A stretch of DNA of 64,000 nucleotides from Phytopseudomonas dryadis (GCF_004327355.1 NZ_QJUM01000008.1:62001-126000), one strand, 5' to 3'. Shown: positions 46,192 to 58,360, counted from the first letter of the stretch. Made by a program: numbers and translations. The notes: generated by a model from the letters alone, not told the origin.

Positions 46192-46641
46192 TCAGTCGAC
46201 CAGGGTCACGGCACCTTTCATCAGCGAGGAATGGCCCGGGAAGGAGCAGAAGAACTGATAGCTCTCGCCAGCCGCCAGCTTGTCCACGTCGAAGGTGACC
46301 GAATCGGATTCGCCACCGCCGATCAGCTTGGTGTGGGCAATGATGCGCTCGTCATCGGCCTTCAGGTAATCCTTGTCGACACCGGCGGCGATACCGTCGG
46401 CACTGATGGCGGCGACATCGGCGGTCTTGCTCAGCACCACGTTGTGCCCCATGACGTTCTTCGGCAGCGTGCCGACGTGCTTGAGGTCGATGGTGAAGGT
46501 CTTGCAGCTTTTGCTTACCTTGATTTCCTTGGTATCGAAGGTCATCTGGTCGGTCGAATGCACTTCCACCGAACACTCGGCGGCCAACAGGGGAGCACTG
46601 GCCAGGGCCAGCACGGATGCGACGACAAGCTTGCGAATCAT
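46192..46641 (-). CDS. azu: Azurin, periplasmic blue copper protein
   Basis: 149 residues. Signal peptide of about 20 ([20 protein letters not shown]), then mature [20 protein letters not shown]. Copper ligands are the His in VMGHNVVL and Cys, His and Met in [14 protein letters not shown], matching His46, Cys112, His117 and Met121 of P. aeruginosa azurin. The structural disulphide pair is also present. It carries electrons in the periplasm. ATG 46641 follows GGAGACTC; nine upstream codons in frame are excluded by the signal peptide. Confidence 0.97.
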   Translation of the reverse strand: MIRKLVVASVLALASAPLLAAECSVEVHSTDQMTFDTKEIKVSKSCKTFTIDLKHVGTLPKNVMGHNVVLSKTADVAAISADGIAAGVDKDYLKADDERIIAHTKLIGGGESDSVTFDVDKLAAGESYQFFCSFPGHSSLMKGAVTLVD

Positions 46642-46880
46642 TGGAGTCTCCTTGGCAGTGAAAAGCATCTGTTACTGGGTCGAAGCGTGCCTCATCGAGC
46701 GGTCATTTCCCATGACCTGAGGCAACGGACCGCAGCCTTCTCCGGAAAAACCCATCGGGTGATCCGGACAATCAAGCGTCACGACTATGTCACACGGCGC
46801 AGGTTGCGCCCAGGCTTGGCCCCGATTGACGGCGACCGTACAAGCCGCGAGCAGCCATCTTCGGATCCACCACTATAGCC

Positions 46881-46982
46881 GTAGGAGCCCGCTTGCGGGC
46901 GATAGCGGTAGTGAAACCACAGCCTGCACGCGGGTGACATCGCATCGCCGGCAAGGCCAGGCGCCCCCGCAGCTCCTACGGG
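46881..46982. repeat. REP-type element, with a further half-copy
   Basis: GTAGGAGCCCGCTTGCGGGC at one end and CCCCCGCAGCTCCTACGGG at the other. A lone half, GTAGGAGCCCCCCCCGCGGG with a run of eight C, follows at 47005-47024. It lies between the azurin promoter region and the end of livF. Confidence 0.65.
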
Positions 46983-47032
46983 AACGGGCCGAAGCACCGG
47001 CCACGTAGGAGCCCCCCCCGCGGGTGATGCCC

Positions 47033-47748
<716 letters not shown>

Positions 47749-47752
<4 letters not shown>

Positions 47753-48621
47753 GCCACTTCCTCCTCGTCCGCGCCGAGGTAGGCGGCGATCACTTTCGGG
47801 TCGTTCTTGATGGCGTCCGGGCCGCCCTGGGCAATGACCAGGCCATGGTCGAGGACGATGATATGGTCGCTGATGCTCATGACCATGCCCATGTCGTGCT
47901 CGATCAGCAGCACGGTCAGGCCGTGTTCGTCACGCAGCAGGCGGATGATCTTGCTCAGCGCATGGGTTTCCGCCGGGTTGAGGCCGGCGGCCGGCTCGTC
48001 CAGGCAGATCAGTTCGGGGCCGGTGCACATGGCCCGGGCGATTTCCAGGCGCCGCTGCTGGCCGTAGGACAGCTCGCCGGCCAGGCGGTTGGCGTGCTCG
48101 ACCAGGTCGACCACCTCCAGCCAGTAGAAGGCCGTATCCAGCAGCTTGCTCTCGGCACGGCGGTAACCTGGCGTGTTGAGGATGCCTTTGATCAGGCTGC
48201 GCTGGGCGAGCATGTGCTGGGCCACCAGCAGGTTCTCCAGCACGGTCATTTCCTTGAACAGGCGGATGTTCTGGAAGGTGCGCGCCAGACCGGCGCGGTT
48301 GACCAGGTGGGTACCGCCGAACATCTTGTACCAGAGCCGCGAGCCGAACTGCCGCGGCTTGACGAAATCGTCCAGCTGGAAGGGTTCGCCGAGGATCTGG
48401 ATCACGTCGGTCTGCTTGCTCTGCGCGTTGAGCAGGATCTTGCCGCCGGTGGCCGAATAGAAACCGGTCAGGCAGTTGAACACCGTGGTCTTGCCGGCGC
48501 CGTTGGGGCCGATCAGGGCCGAGATGGAGTGGCGCTTGATGGAGAAGTTGACGTCGTTGAGCGCCTTGATGCCACCGAAATGCATCATCAGGCTGTCGAC
48601 CGAGAGGATCTTGTCGCTCAT
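47749..48621 (-). CDS. livG: LivG/BraF, branched-chain amino acid ABC transporter ATPase
   Basis: 290 residues starting MSDKILSVDSLMMHFGGIKA. Walker A GPNGAGKTTVF, signature LSYGQQRRLEIARAM, Walker B LICLDEPAAGLNP, and the C-terminal LivG-type tail PKVIAAYLGADEEE. The ATG overlaps the livM stop (ATGA); the longer frame upstream is a livM shadow. Confidence 0.95.
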
Positions 48622-49898
48622 GGCGCCACCCCCTTGCGCGGGGCGATGCCGATGCGGTTGATGCGAATCAGCCCGCGCGGCCGCCAGATCATCATCGCCA
48701 CCATGAGGATGCCGAACAGCAGCACCCGGTAGTCGGCGAAGCTGCGCAGCAATTCCGGGGTGATGGTCAGCACGAAAGCGGCGATCACCACGCCGACGGT
48801 GGAGCCCATGCCGCCGAGCACGACGATGGCGAGGATCAGCGCCGATTCGAAGAAGGTGAACGAGGTCGGGTTGACGAAGCCCTGGTAGGTGGCGAAGAAC
48901 ACCCCGGCGATACCGGCGGTGGAAGCGCCGAGGGTGAAGGCCGAGAGCTTGACCAGCACGTGGTTCAGGCCCATGGAGCGGCAAGCGATCTCGTCCTCGC
49001 GCAGGGCTTCCCAGGCGCGGCCGACCGGCATGCGCGTCAGCCGGTGCTTGACGTAGAGCACCAGCAGCACCACCAGCACCAGCACCGCATAGATGAACAG
49101 GAACTTCATGTTGGGGTTGTAGGCCACGCCGAAGAACTCGTGGTACGGCACGCCGCCGTCCCTGGCGCGGCGGGCGAACTCCAGGCCGAAGAAGGTCGGC
49201 GCCGGGGCGCTCATGCCGTTGGGACCGCCGGTGACCGCCAGCCAGTTGGTCAGTACCAGGCGGATGATCTCGCCAAAGCCGAGGGTGACGATGGCCAGGT
49301 AGTCGCCATGCATGCGTAACACCGGAAAGCCCAGAATCGTCCCGGCGAGGGCCGCCATCACCGCGGCCAGCGGCAGCATGCTCCAGAAGCCCAGGCCCAG
49401 GTACTCGTAGCCCATGGTCAGGCCGTAGGCGCCAATGGCGTAGAAGCCGACGAAGCCCAGGTCGAGCAGCCCGGCCAGACCGACCACGATGTTCAGGCCC
49501 AGGCCGAGCAGGACGTAGATCAGGCCGAGGATGATCACCGTCAGCAGGTACTTGTTGGCGAAGAACGGGAAGATGATCGCCAGCACGATCAGCCCCGGAA
49601 TGATCCAGCGCATCCTCGACACGTAGCCCGGAGGCTGCACGCCGACGCCACCGCCGGAACGCTCGAAGCCTTCCAGCACCATGCGGCCCTTGCTGGTCTG
49701 CAGGAACAGGCTCAGCAGCAGGCGGCCGACCATCACCGCGCCGACCATCCAGGCCACGCGGTCGATCCGCATGTTGAAGTCATAGCCCTGCAGCACCACG
49801 CCGACGATGGGGCCGAACACGATGAGCGCGATCAGACCGGCCATCAGGCTGTCGATCAGGCTCTTTTTCACATCGATAGAAGAAGTAATCGTACTCAC
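48618..49898 (-). CDS. livM: LivM/BraE, branched-chain amino acid permease
   Basis: 426 residues with about ten membrane segments. The permease coupling region is in MPVGRAWEALREDEIACRSM, and NIVVGLAGLLDLGFVGFYAI is typical of LivM. The start is GTG 49898 with AAGGTG upstream, 4 bp after livH. The first 100 residues are an N-terminal extension also seen in other Pseudomonas LivM proteins. Confidence 0.94.
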   Translation of the reverse strand: MSTITSSIDVKKSLIDSLMAGLIALIVFGPIVGVVLQGYDFNMRIDRVAWMVGAVMVGRLLLSLFLQTSKGRMVLEGFERSGGGVGVQPPGYVSRMRWIIPGLIVLAIIFPFFANKYLLTVIILGLIYVLLGLGLNIVVGLAGLLDLGFVGFYAIGAYGLTMGYEYLGLGFWSMLPLAAVMAALAGTILGFPVLRMHGDYLAIVTLGFGEIIRLVLTNWLAVTGGPNGMSAPAPTFFGLEFARRARDGGVPYHEFFGVAYNPNMKFLFIYAVLVLVVLLVLYVKHRLTRMPVGRAWEALREDEIACRSMGLNHVLVKLSAFTLGASTAGIAGVFFATYQGFVNPTSFTFFESALILAIVVLGGMGSTVGVVIAAFVLTITPELLRSFADYRVLLFGILMVAMMIWRPRGLIRINRIGIAPRKGVAP

Positions 49899-49902
49899 GG
49901 CT

Positions 49903-50817
<915 letters not shown>

Positions 50818-50914
50818 TGAGAAATCTCTGAGTCAGTGACGGAGAAAGAAGCGCGCGGTCGCAGGCGACCGCAGCAGCCCCGGCAGGCCATGACCCACCG
50901 GGTTTGGAACCTCT

Positions 50915-51103
50915 GTTCACGATCTGCACGGCCGTAAAAAGGCGTAAGCAGCAAACCGTTATCGTGGGAGGGGCTTCAGCCGCGAGCGCCTTGCGCCCTG
51001 CGCGGCCCTGTCGCGGCTAAAAGCCCCTCCCACACAAAAGCAGCAGCCACCGGCCGAGGCGTCTCGTCGTTCAACGCCCGGCGCTGCCCGAGAGATCGTG
51101 AAC
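50915..51103. repeat. MITE-like element with 11-bp inverted ends and an inner REP palindrome
   Basis: Outer ends GTTCACGATCT (50915-50925) and AGATCGTGAAC (51093-51103) are perfect inverses, 189 bp end to end. Inside lies a second palindrome, GTGGGAGGGGCTT (50964-50976) with AAGCCCCTCCCAC (51021-51033). CGTTCACGA also begins the long repeat at 1044. It sits between livK and livH within the operon. Confidence 0.65.
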
Positions 51104-51114
51104 GGGCTCCTCTC

Positions 51115-52236
51115 TTAAAGCTGCTTGTACTTGCCGTCAGCGCCCCACTGGTACATCACGTAGTCCGAGACTTTCAGGTCGCCCTTGTCGTCGAATTCCT
51201 TCTTGCCCATCACGGTGTCGACCGGGTTGGCCTTGAGCCATTCGGCGGCCTTGGCGCCATCGGTGCCCTGGATGCCGGCGAAGGCCGCCGCCACGACCTG
51301 CAGCGAGGCATAGGAGTACAGGGTGTAGCCTTCCGGCTCGTAGCCGTTGGCGCGGAACTTGTCGATCACCGCCTTGCCGTCGGCGATCAGGCGCGGGTCG
51401 GCGCCGAAGGTCATCAGCACGCCATCGGTGTATTGCGCACCACCGGCGGTGCCGACCAGTTCGTCGGTGACGATGCCGTCGCCGGAGACGAACTTGGCGG
51501 TCACACCCTGCTCGCGCATCTGCCGTACCAGCGGGCCGGCTTCGGCATGCAGACCGCCGAAATAGACCACCTCGGCGCCGCTCGCACGGATCTTGGTGAC
51601 CAGGGCGTTGAAATCCTTCTCGCCACGGGTCAGGCCTTCGTACATCACTTCCTTCACGCCACGCTTGTTCAACTGCACCTTGGTGGCATCGGCCAGGCCC
51701 TGGCCGTAGGTGTCCTTGTCGTGCACCACGGCGACCTTGCTGGCCTTGAGCACGTCGACGATGTAGTCGCCGGCAACGATGCCCTGCTGATCGTCACGGC
51801 CGCACATGCGGAACATCGCGGTCAGGCCGCGCTCGGTGACCTGCGGGTTGGTCGACGCCGGAGTAACGGCCAGGATGCCCGCCTCGTCGTAGACCTCGGA
51901 GGCCGGCATGGTCGACGAGGAGCAGAAGTGCCCGATCACCGCCACTACCTTGTCCGAGTCGACCATGCGGTTGGCCACGGAAACGGCCTGCTTCGGCTCG
52001 CAGGCGTCATCGCCCTTGACCAGCTTGATCTGCTCGCCGTTGATGCCGCCGGCGGCGTTGATATCGGCGGCAGCCTGTTCGGCACCCCGCCAGAGCTGGT
52101 CACCGAAGGCCGCGTTACCGCCGGTCATGGGACCGCCCACACCGATCACGATATCGGCACTGGCGATGGAGGAAAGACCCAGCGCACCCGTGACCGCAAG
52201 CGCCAGGAAAGCTTTTTTGAAAGACTTGTGAGGCAT
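51115..52236 (-). CDS. livK: LivK/BraC, branched-chain amino acid-binding protein
   Basis: 373 residues. Signal peptide of about 27 (MPHKSFKKAFLALAVTGALG, ending IASA), mature start DIVIGVGGPMTGGNAAFGDQ. Type I periplasmic-binding fold with VIGHFCSSSTMPASEVYDEA and VVHDKDTYGQGLADATK. Captures Leu, Ile, Val (and in BraC also Ala and Thr) for LivHMGF. Confidence 0.96.
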   Translation of the reverse strand: MPHKSFKKAFLALAVTGALGLSSIASADIVIGVGGPMTGGNAAFGDQLWRGAEQAAADINAAGGINGEQIKLVKGDDACEPKQAVSVANRMVDSDKVVAVIGHFCSSSTMPASEVYDEAGILAVTPASTNPQVTERGLTAMFRMCGRDDQQGIVAGDYIVDVLKASKVAVVHDKDTYGQGLADATKVQLNKRGVKEVMYEGLTRGEKDFNALVTKIRASGAEVVYFGGLHAEAGPLVRQMREQGVTAKFVSGDGIVTDELVGTAGGAQYTDGVLMTFGADPRLIADGKAVIDKFRANGYEPEGYTLYSYASLQVVAAAFAGIQGTDGAKAAEWLKANPVDTVMGKKEFDDKGDLKVSDYVMYQWGADGKYKQL

Positions 52237-52796
52237 GGAGTTGCTCCTGAGGGAGTTTTGATTGGCGCCTGTGCCGGAGCAAGCCCTGTGCCATCCTCAT
52301 CGCGAAACGCTAGGGCGATGCAGAAAATGAGCGCTGTGAACGAAAAACACCCTTCGGCGATTGTTTTCCCGCCAGGTAGTCATAAGATGCGTCATTTTCG
52401 ATAGAAAAGGCGCCAGCGTCGCCGGCGTCGAACCGGGGCCCTCCAGGCCGGCAAAGCACCGCGTCCGCCGCATCGCCCATGCTGGTGCAACCAACCGACA
52501 CATCGCACCAAAGGGCCTCATCGGTTCCCATCCGCGGGCGCACCAGCGCCGATCCGGCAGCAACGGCTGGAACGAGCATGCCAGAGCGATCCCCTCCGCC
52601 AGGCTGGTCACCCTGGCGGCAATCCGTCGAGCACTGCGGCTGTAACCGGTAACAACGGCCAGGCAGCGCGCACCAGAAACGGGCCCGGCCCTTCGATTTG
52701 CACGGAAACATCAACAGACCTTGGGGTCGCCGCCTGTAACTTCATGTGTAGAATTGGCGCGAACAGCCCTCTCCCGCTTTGAAAAGGAACCTGACC
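52237..52796. other. Gene-free interval between livK and the DUF808 gene
   Basis: About 560 bp between two divergent genes. The first 160 bp must hold the livK promoter; TCATTTTCGATAG near 52392 is the AT-rich part. A minus-strand frame of 134 codons at 52310-52714 has no family resemblance or ribosome site, so I do not call it. No repeat or RNA gene was recognised. Confidence 0.5.
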
Positions 52797-53747
<951 letters not shown>

Positions 53748-53860
53748 ACGCGGGCACATCCTTTGGTTCTTCAATGGTCTGCCAGCGCTGCAGCAGCTTT
53801 CGGACGCAAGTTCCCGCTCTGATGTATCCCCTTGCAGCCATCACCTTGAAGATTACCTGA

Positions 53861-53894
53861 AAGGGACTTATCGTTCCCTTATTAGGACTTATCG
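53861..53894 (+). promoter_or_regulatory. Direct and inverted repeats upstream of the nucleotidyltransferase gene
   Basis: GGACTTATCG occurs twice, at 53864-53873 and 53885-53894, 21 bp (two turns) apart. The first copy is inside the palindrome AAGGGACTTATCGTTCCCTT (53861-53880). The site ends 8 bp before the ATG, so it looks like an operator. The winged-helix N-terminus of the encoded protein is the obvious candidate to bind it. Confidence 0.55.
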
Positions 53895-53902
53895 AGCTTC
53901 CC

Positions 53903-54505
53903 ATGCCAGCTATCTCGCTTAGTGATGCTTTATTTTCCGCAACCCAGCAAAAAGTGCTGGGCTTACTGTATGGCAAGCCGGATAGGAGCTTTTATGCCAA
54001 CGAGATCTCCCGCTGGGCGCAGGTCGGCAAGGGCGGTCTGATGCGCGAGCTGGAACGTCTGCACAACGCGGGCATACTGAGCATGACCCGCCAGGGCAAC
54101 CAGACGCACTACCAGGCCAATCCGGAGTGCCCAATCTACTCGGAACTGCTGGGCATTGTGCGCAAAACCTTCGGCATTGCCGAACAGCTTCGAACGGCAC
54201 TGGTCCCCCTGACTGAACAACTGGTGTGGGCGTTCATCTATGGCTCCGTTGCCAAAGGCAGCGAACATTCGGGCAGTGACATCGACCTTATGCTGATTGG
54301 CGAAGACCTCAGTTACAGCGATTTAATGGAACGCCTGCTACCTGTCGAAGAGCAGCTTGGCCGCGCCATTAACCCGACGCTCTACACCCTGCCCGACTGG
54401 CAGGCCAAGAAAGCGGCAGGCAATAGCTTTGTGATACGAGTAGAGCAACAGGACAAAATCGACTTGATTGGCCACAACCCAGAAGAGCTATCCAATCGGC
54501 AGTAA
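53903..54505 (+). CDS. MNT-type nucleotidyltransferase with N-terminal winged helix
   Basis: 200 residues. The N-terminal winged helix (about 5-75, YANEISRWAQVGKGGLMREL) precedes a minimal nucleotidyltransferase domain with GSVAKGSEHSGSDIDLMLIG, holding the G-S and D-x-D catalytic residues. Proteins of this kind act as antitoxins that modify HEPN RNases, here probably also repressing their own promoter. The next gene is a broken HEPN partner. Base composition is visibly less GC-rich than the flanks, suggesting acquisition. Confidence 0.8.
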   Translation: MPAISLSDALFSATQQKVLGLLYGKPDRSFYANEISRWAQVGKGGLMRELERLHNAGILSMTRQGNQTHYQANPECPIYSELLGIVRKTFGIAEQLRTALVPLTEQLVWAFIYGSVAKGSEHSGSDIDLMLIGEDLSYSDLMERLLPVEEQLGRAINPTLYTLPDWQAKKAAGNSFVIRVEQQDKIDLIGHNPEELSNRQ

Positions 54506-54843
54506 CGACAATCTGGAAAACCTCGTGCGCAGCGGAGGTCTAAAAGCTGAACCGCCAGATCACAAGGAGTGTGAGGGGCTACTGAGTTCAGCCATGGATG
54601 GATCGCCTGAAGGATGCCCACAGCCCTGCCCTGTCTTTCGCCAGCCGCTTTGACCTGGCCTACAACGCGGCTCACGCCTTGGCGTTGACGGCTATGCGCC
54701 TGTTCGCGCTCTGCCACGAACGCCGTAATCTGGCGGAGTACGAAGGCTATATGGACGTGGACGATGCCCTGCTGGCCGAACTGTTGGCGGCAACCGATGC
54801 GCTGCTGCCACGGGTGCAACAAGCCATGGGGGTGAAAAAATGA
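54501..54843 (+). pseudogene. Broken HEPN-domain gene (frameshift and probable internal deletion)
   Basis: Frame 1 begins after the MNT gene with NDNLENLVRSGGLKAEPPDH, the usual N-terminus of HEPN partners, but has no start codon. At 54594-54601 ATGG is duplicated in tandem; removing one copy joins SSAMD to RLKDAHSPALSFASRFDLAY in the second frame, which runs to the stop at 54843. Between AHALALTAMR and ALCHERRNLAEYEGY about 30-35 residues of the usual domain seem missing. An internal ATG (54598) could still yield 81 residues, not a whole HEPN fold. Confidence 0.75.
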
Positions 54844-54974
54844 TCAGCGTTTTCTTGCGTGACCGCTCAACCCACAAACGTGGCAAGCGTGCTGCATGTT
54901 CTTTTCGAGGCCGTTAGCAGCCTCCACCCGCCATACCGGCACAAATCGCTGCGCGCCCCTAGTTTGCGGCGGCT

Positions 54975-55871
54975 TCAGTCGGCCGCCAGCGGCAGCACCG
55001 TCACCTGCACCTCGGGGTCGTGCTCGCCACCGCCGAGGATCACCCCGCGCAACGGCGAGACATCGGCGAAGTCCCGTCCCCAGGCCAGGGTGATGTGTTC
55101 CAGGGCCGGCAGGACATTGTTGGTCGGGTCGAAATCCACCCAGCCATTGCGCGGGCAATACACCGAGACCCAGGCGTGCGAGGCGTCGGCGCCGATCAGG
55201 CGCGGCTGCCCCGGGGGCGGCTGGGTCAGCAGGTAACCGCTGACGTAACGCGCCGACAGCCCGCGCGAACGCAGGCAGGCCAGCATCAGGTGGGCGAAGT
55301 CCTGGCACACGCCCCGCCGCTCTTCCAGCACCTTGACCAGCGGCGTCGCCACCTGGGTGGCCTCGGCATCGAAGGTGAATTCGTCGAAGATCTTCTGCAT
55401 CAGCGCGCGAACCGCCAGCAGCAAGGGCCGGCCGGCCGGGAAGCAGTCGTCGGCGAACAGGCTGAAGTCGCGCTTGAGGCGCACATAGGGCGACTGGAAA
55501 CGGTAGCGGGCCGCCTCCAGTATCTCGGCGTCCAGGGCCTTGCCGGTGTAACTGAGCAACTGGCAGGCCGCCTCCCAGGCCGGGGCGTCCTGCAGGTCGA
55601 GGTAGGCGCGCGGCAGCACCTCGATGCGCAAGCGGGCACTGACCTTCAACTCGTCGTGGGGCCGCTCGAACACCAGGCGGGTCAACGGATTGCCGAACAC
55701 GTCCTGGGTGTCGTGGCGCTGACAGGGCTGCGGGCTGATCAGCAACTGGCGCTCCTCGCAATGCTGCCAGGCACAGGCCCGCGGCCACAGGTGGGCCAGT
55801 TGCTGGGCCAGGGACACCGCCGACGAGTAGCGGTAATGGGTGTCGTGGAGAATCTGGTAGCGCGCGCTCAT
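54975..55871 (-). CDS. Transglutaminase-like protein of the alpha-E/ATP-grasp cluster
   Basis: 298 residues starting MSARYQILHDTHYRYSSAVS. An N-terminal beta domain is followed by a transglutaminase-like domain with a full triad: Cys189 (RRGVCQDFAHLML), His232 (ADASHAWVSVY) and Asp248 (WVDFDPTN). Could act as a peptidase or cross-linker on a small peptide. Its ATG overlaps the stop of the ATP-grasp/alpha-E gene (ATGA), so the two are translated together. Last gene of the cluster. Confidence 0.88.
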   Translation of the reverse strand: MSARYQILHDTHYRYSSAVSLAQQLAHLWPRACAWQHCEERQLLISPQPCQRHDTQDVFGNPLTRLVFERPHDELKVSARLRIEVLPRAYLDLQDAPAWEAACQLLSYTGKALDAEILEAARYRFQSPYVRLKRDFSLFADDCFPAGRPLLLAVRALMQKIFDEFTFDAEATQVATPLVKVLEERRGVCQDFAHLMLACLRSRGLSARYVSGYLLTQPPPGQPRLIGADASHAWVSVYCPRNGWVDFDPTNNVLPALEHITLAWGRDFADVSPLRGVILGGGEHDPEVQVTVLPLAAD

Positions 55872-58360
55872 GACGACTGGGTTCCCTGGCTGGCATCGAC
55901 ATGCACGAAGAAGCGCAGGGCAAGATTGTCGGAGGTCTCTCCGGCCGCCTGGCTGAGCGCCTCGAGCAGGCTGGCCAGGCCATCGAGCACGGCGCGTACG
56001 CTGCCCGGGCCGAACAACGGGTTCTCCAGGGTGCCCAGGTCGACGCCGCTCAGCTGCCGTTCGAGCTGGGCGAGCACGGGCACGGCCGGCAGGTCGAAGC
56101 GTTCGCCCAGGCGCTCCAGCGAGCGCAGCAGGGTACGCACCTGGAACAGCACGGCGTGGGGGTTCTGCTCGTCCAGCAGCAACAGGTCGAGCACCGGAAT
56201 CAGTTGCGCCGAGGCCATGTAGCGGGTGCGGTAGGTGATGCTGCTGTTGCCCAGTTCGAGCAGCCACTCCAGCGCCGACTGATCGTCGGGGGTGCTGCTG
56301 CGCAGGAAGCCGCCGACACTCTCGCACAGGAACTGCAGGCGCTCGAGGCAACGGCCGATCATCAGAAAACGCCAGCCGTCGTCGCGGGTCATGTCGTCCA
56401 GAGCGAAGCCGGACAGCGCTGCCAGCGACATCAGCAGGCGGTTGAGGAAGTCCAGCAGCTCACCGAAATCCCCCGCCTTGCCCTCCAGGTTCTGGGCATC
56501 GCGCTGCAGTTCGACCAGGGCCTGCCAGTTGGCCTGGGACAGCTTGCCGCGCACGCTGCCGGCGGTCCATTGCAGACGCTGCAGGTTGACCCGCAGGCTG
56601 GCCGGCCATTCACTGCCGAGCATGGCCTGCAACAGGCGTTCATCCAGTTCGCCGTATTCGTCGTCCGGCAGCAGGCCGAGGCTTTCGCCCAGGTTCAGGG
56701 CGGCCTGCAGGGCCTGGGGATCGTCATCGTCGTCGACGTAGCGCGCCAGCATGATGCGCAGCAGGCGTGCGCCATCCTCGCAACGCTCGCTGTAGCGGCC
56801 GAACCAGAACAGGTTCTCGACCACCCGCGATGGCAGGTAGGGGTCGCTGCGCACCAGGTCGGCCATGCCGATGGGCCGGATGCCCTGCCAGGGTTCGCCG
56901 GGGGCGTGGCGCTCGCCGAGCACCCAGGTGTCCTTGCTGGCACCGCCGCGCTGCATCGACACCACTTCAGCATCGGCCTCGGCCGCCACCCGGGTCAGGC
57001 CGCCCGGCATCACCCGGTAACCCTCGGCACTGGCCACGGCGAACACCCGCATGCCAATGGCGCGTGGCTGCAGCCTGCGCTCCTCGGCCTGCCAGATCGG
57101 CGCCTGGGACAGCTGCGCCAGGGCCTGCGCGACATAGGCGTACGGGCGCAGCCGCAGGCGCGCGGCGAGGGCCTGGCGCTGCGCCTCGTCGAGGTCGCGG
57201 CCGAACACCGGGGTGAAGCTCTGCGAGGGGAAGCTCGGGCGGATCAGCAGCTCCGGCAATTTCTCCAGGGCCTCTTCCAGCACCGGCGGCTCGCCGCACC
57301 ACCAGCTGGCGATGCTCGGCAACAGCAGCGGCTCGCCGAGCAGCTTCTCGCTGATCGCCGGCAGGAAACCGGGCAGGCCCGGCGCCTCCAGCACGCCGCT
57401 GCCGAGGGCATTGGCCACCAGCACCCGGCCCTGGCGCACCGCCTCGAGCAGGCCGGGTACGCCCAGGGCGGAATCGGTGCGCAGTTCGAGGGGATCGCAG
57501 AAGTCGTCGTCGAGCCGGCGCAACACCGCATGCACCCGGCGCAGGCCGGCCAGGGTCTTGAGGTAGACGGTGGCATCGCGCACGGTCAGGTCGCTGCCTT
57601 CGACCAGCGGGTAGCCGAGCTGACGGGCCAGGTACAGGTGCTCGAAATAGCTCTCGTTGAAACGCCCGGGGGTCAGCAGCACCACCAGCGGCGTCTCGCC
57701 ATCGGCGGGCGCCTGGCGCGCCAGGGTGTCCTGCAGGGTACGGAAGAAACCGGCCAGGTACTGCACGCCGAGGTCGCGGTACAGGTCGGGAAAGGCGCGC
57801 GAGACGATCTGCCGGTTTTCCAGGGCGTAGCCGGCGCCGGATGGCGCCTGGGTGCGGTCGGCGGTGACCCACCAGCGGCCATCCGGCGCCCGCGCCAGAT
57901 CCACCGCGTACAGGTGCAGGAAGGTGCCGCCCGGTGGCTGCAGGCCCTGGCAGGGCCAGAGGAAATTGTCGTGACCGAACACCAGCTCGGCCGGCAGCAG
58001 CCCCTCGCTGAGCAGTTGCTGCGGGCCATACAGGTCGGCCAGCACCCGGTCGAGCAACGCGGCGCGCTGCGCCACTCCGGCAGCGATCTGCTGCCACTCG
58101 TGCGCGGGAATCAGGTTGGGCAGCAGATCCAGCTCCCAGGGCCGGTCGGCACCGTCGGGATCGGCGTAGACGTTATAGGTGACGCCGTTTTCCTGGATCT
58201 GCCGGGCGAGCATGGCCTGGCGCTGCTGCAACTGGGACGGCCGACTGCGTTGCAGTTGGGCGAACAGGCGGCGCCAGTGCGGGCGTACCTGGCCCTCGGC
58301 ATCGAGCAGTTCATGGTACGCCGCGTCGGTCAGCGGATAATCGGCAAGCAGGTCAGACAT
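55868..58360 (-). CDS. Circularly permuted ATP-grasp / alpha-E domain fusion protein
   Basis: 830 residues. The first 500 or so are the circularly permuted ATP-grasp module (DUF404/DUF407; GVTYNVYADPDGADRPWELD, LLTPGRFNESYFEHLYLARQ, LLIRPSFPSQSF). From about residue 510 the all-helical alpha-E domain follows (DPYLPSRVVENLFWFGRYSE). In many bacteria these are two genes; here they are one. ATP-grasp enzymes of this type are predicted to make amide bonds; the substrate is unknown. Confidence 0.88.
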   Translation of the reverse strand: MSDLLADYPLTDAAYHELLDAEGQVRPHWRRLFAQLQRSRPSQLQQRQAMLARQIQENGVTYNVYADPDGADRPWELDLLPNLIPAHEWQQIAAGVAQRAALLDRVLADLYGPQQLLSEGLLPAELVFGHDNFLWPCQGLQPPGGTFLHLYAVDLARAPDGRWWVTADRTQAPSGAGYALENRQIVSRAFPDLYRDLGVQYLAGFFRTLQDTLARQAPADGETPLVVLLTPGRFNESYFEHLYLARQLGYPLVEGSDLTVRDATVYLKTLAGLRRVHAVLRRLDDDFCDPLELRTDSALGVPGLLEAVRQGRVLVANALGSGVLEAPGLPGFLPAISEKLLGEPLLLPSIASWWCGEPPVLEEALEKLPELLIRPSFPSQSFTPVFGRDLDEAQRQALAARLRLRPYAYVAQALAQLSQAPIWQAEERRLQPRAIGMRVFAVASAEGYRVMPGGLTRVAAEADAEVVSMQRGGASKDTWVLGERHAPGEPWQGIRPIGMADLVRSDPYLPSRVVENLFWFGRYSERCEDGARLLRIMLARYVDDDDDPQALQAALNLGESLGLLPDDEYGELDERLLQAMLGSEWPASLRVNLQRLQWTAGSVRGKLSQANWQALVELQRDAQNLEGKAGDFGELLDFLNRLLMSLAALSGFALDDMTRDDGWRFLMIGRCLERLQFLCESVGGFLRSSTPDDQSALEWLLELGNSSITYRTRYMASAQLIPVLDLLLLDEQNPHAVLFQVRTLLRSLERLGERFDLPAVPVLAQLERQLSGVDLGTLENPLFGPGSVRAVLDGLASLLEALSQAAGETSDNLALRFFVHVDASQGTQSS

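Noticed and set aside
46642..46800. ANR box upstream of azurin
   Set aside because: TTGAT is followed by ATCAC seven bases later rather than ATCAA four bases later, so the TTGATNNNNATCAA consensus is not met.
52310..52714. 134-codon minus-strand frame upstream of livK
   Set aside because: No family resemblance or ribosome site, and it would cover the livK promoter region.
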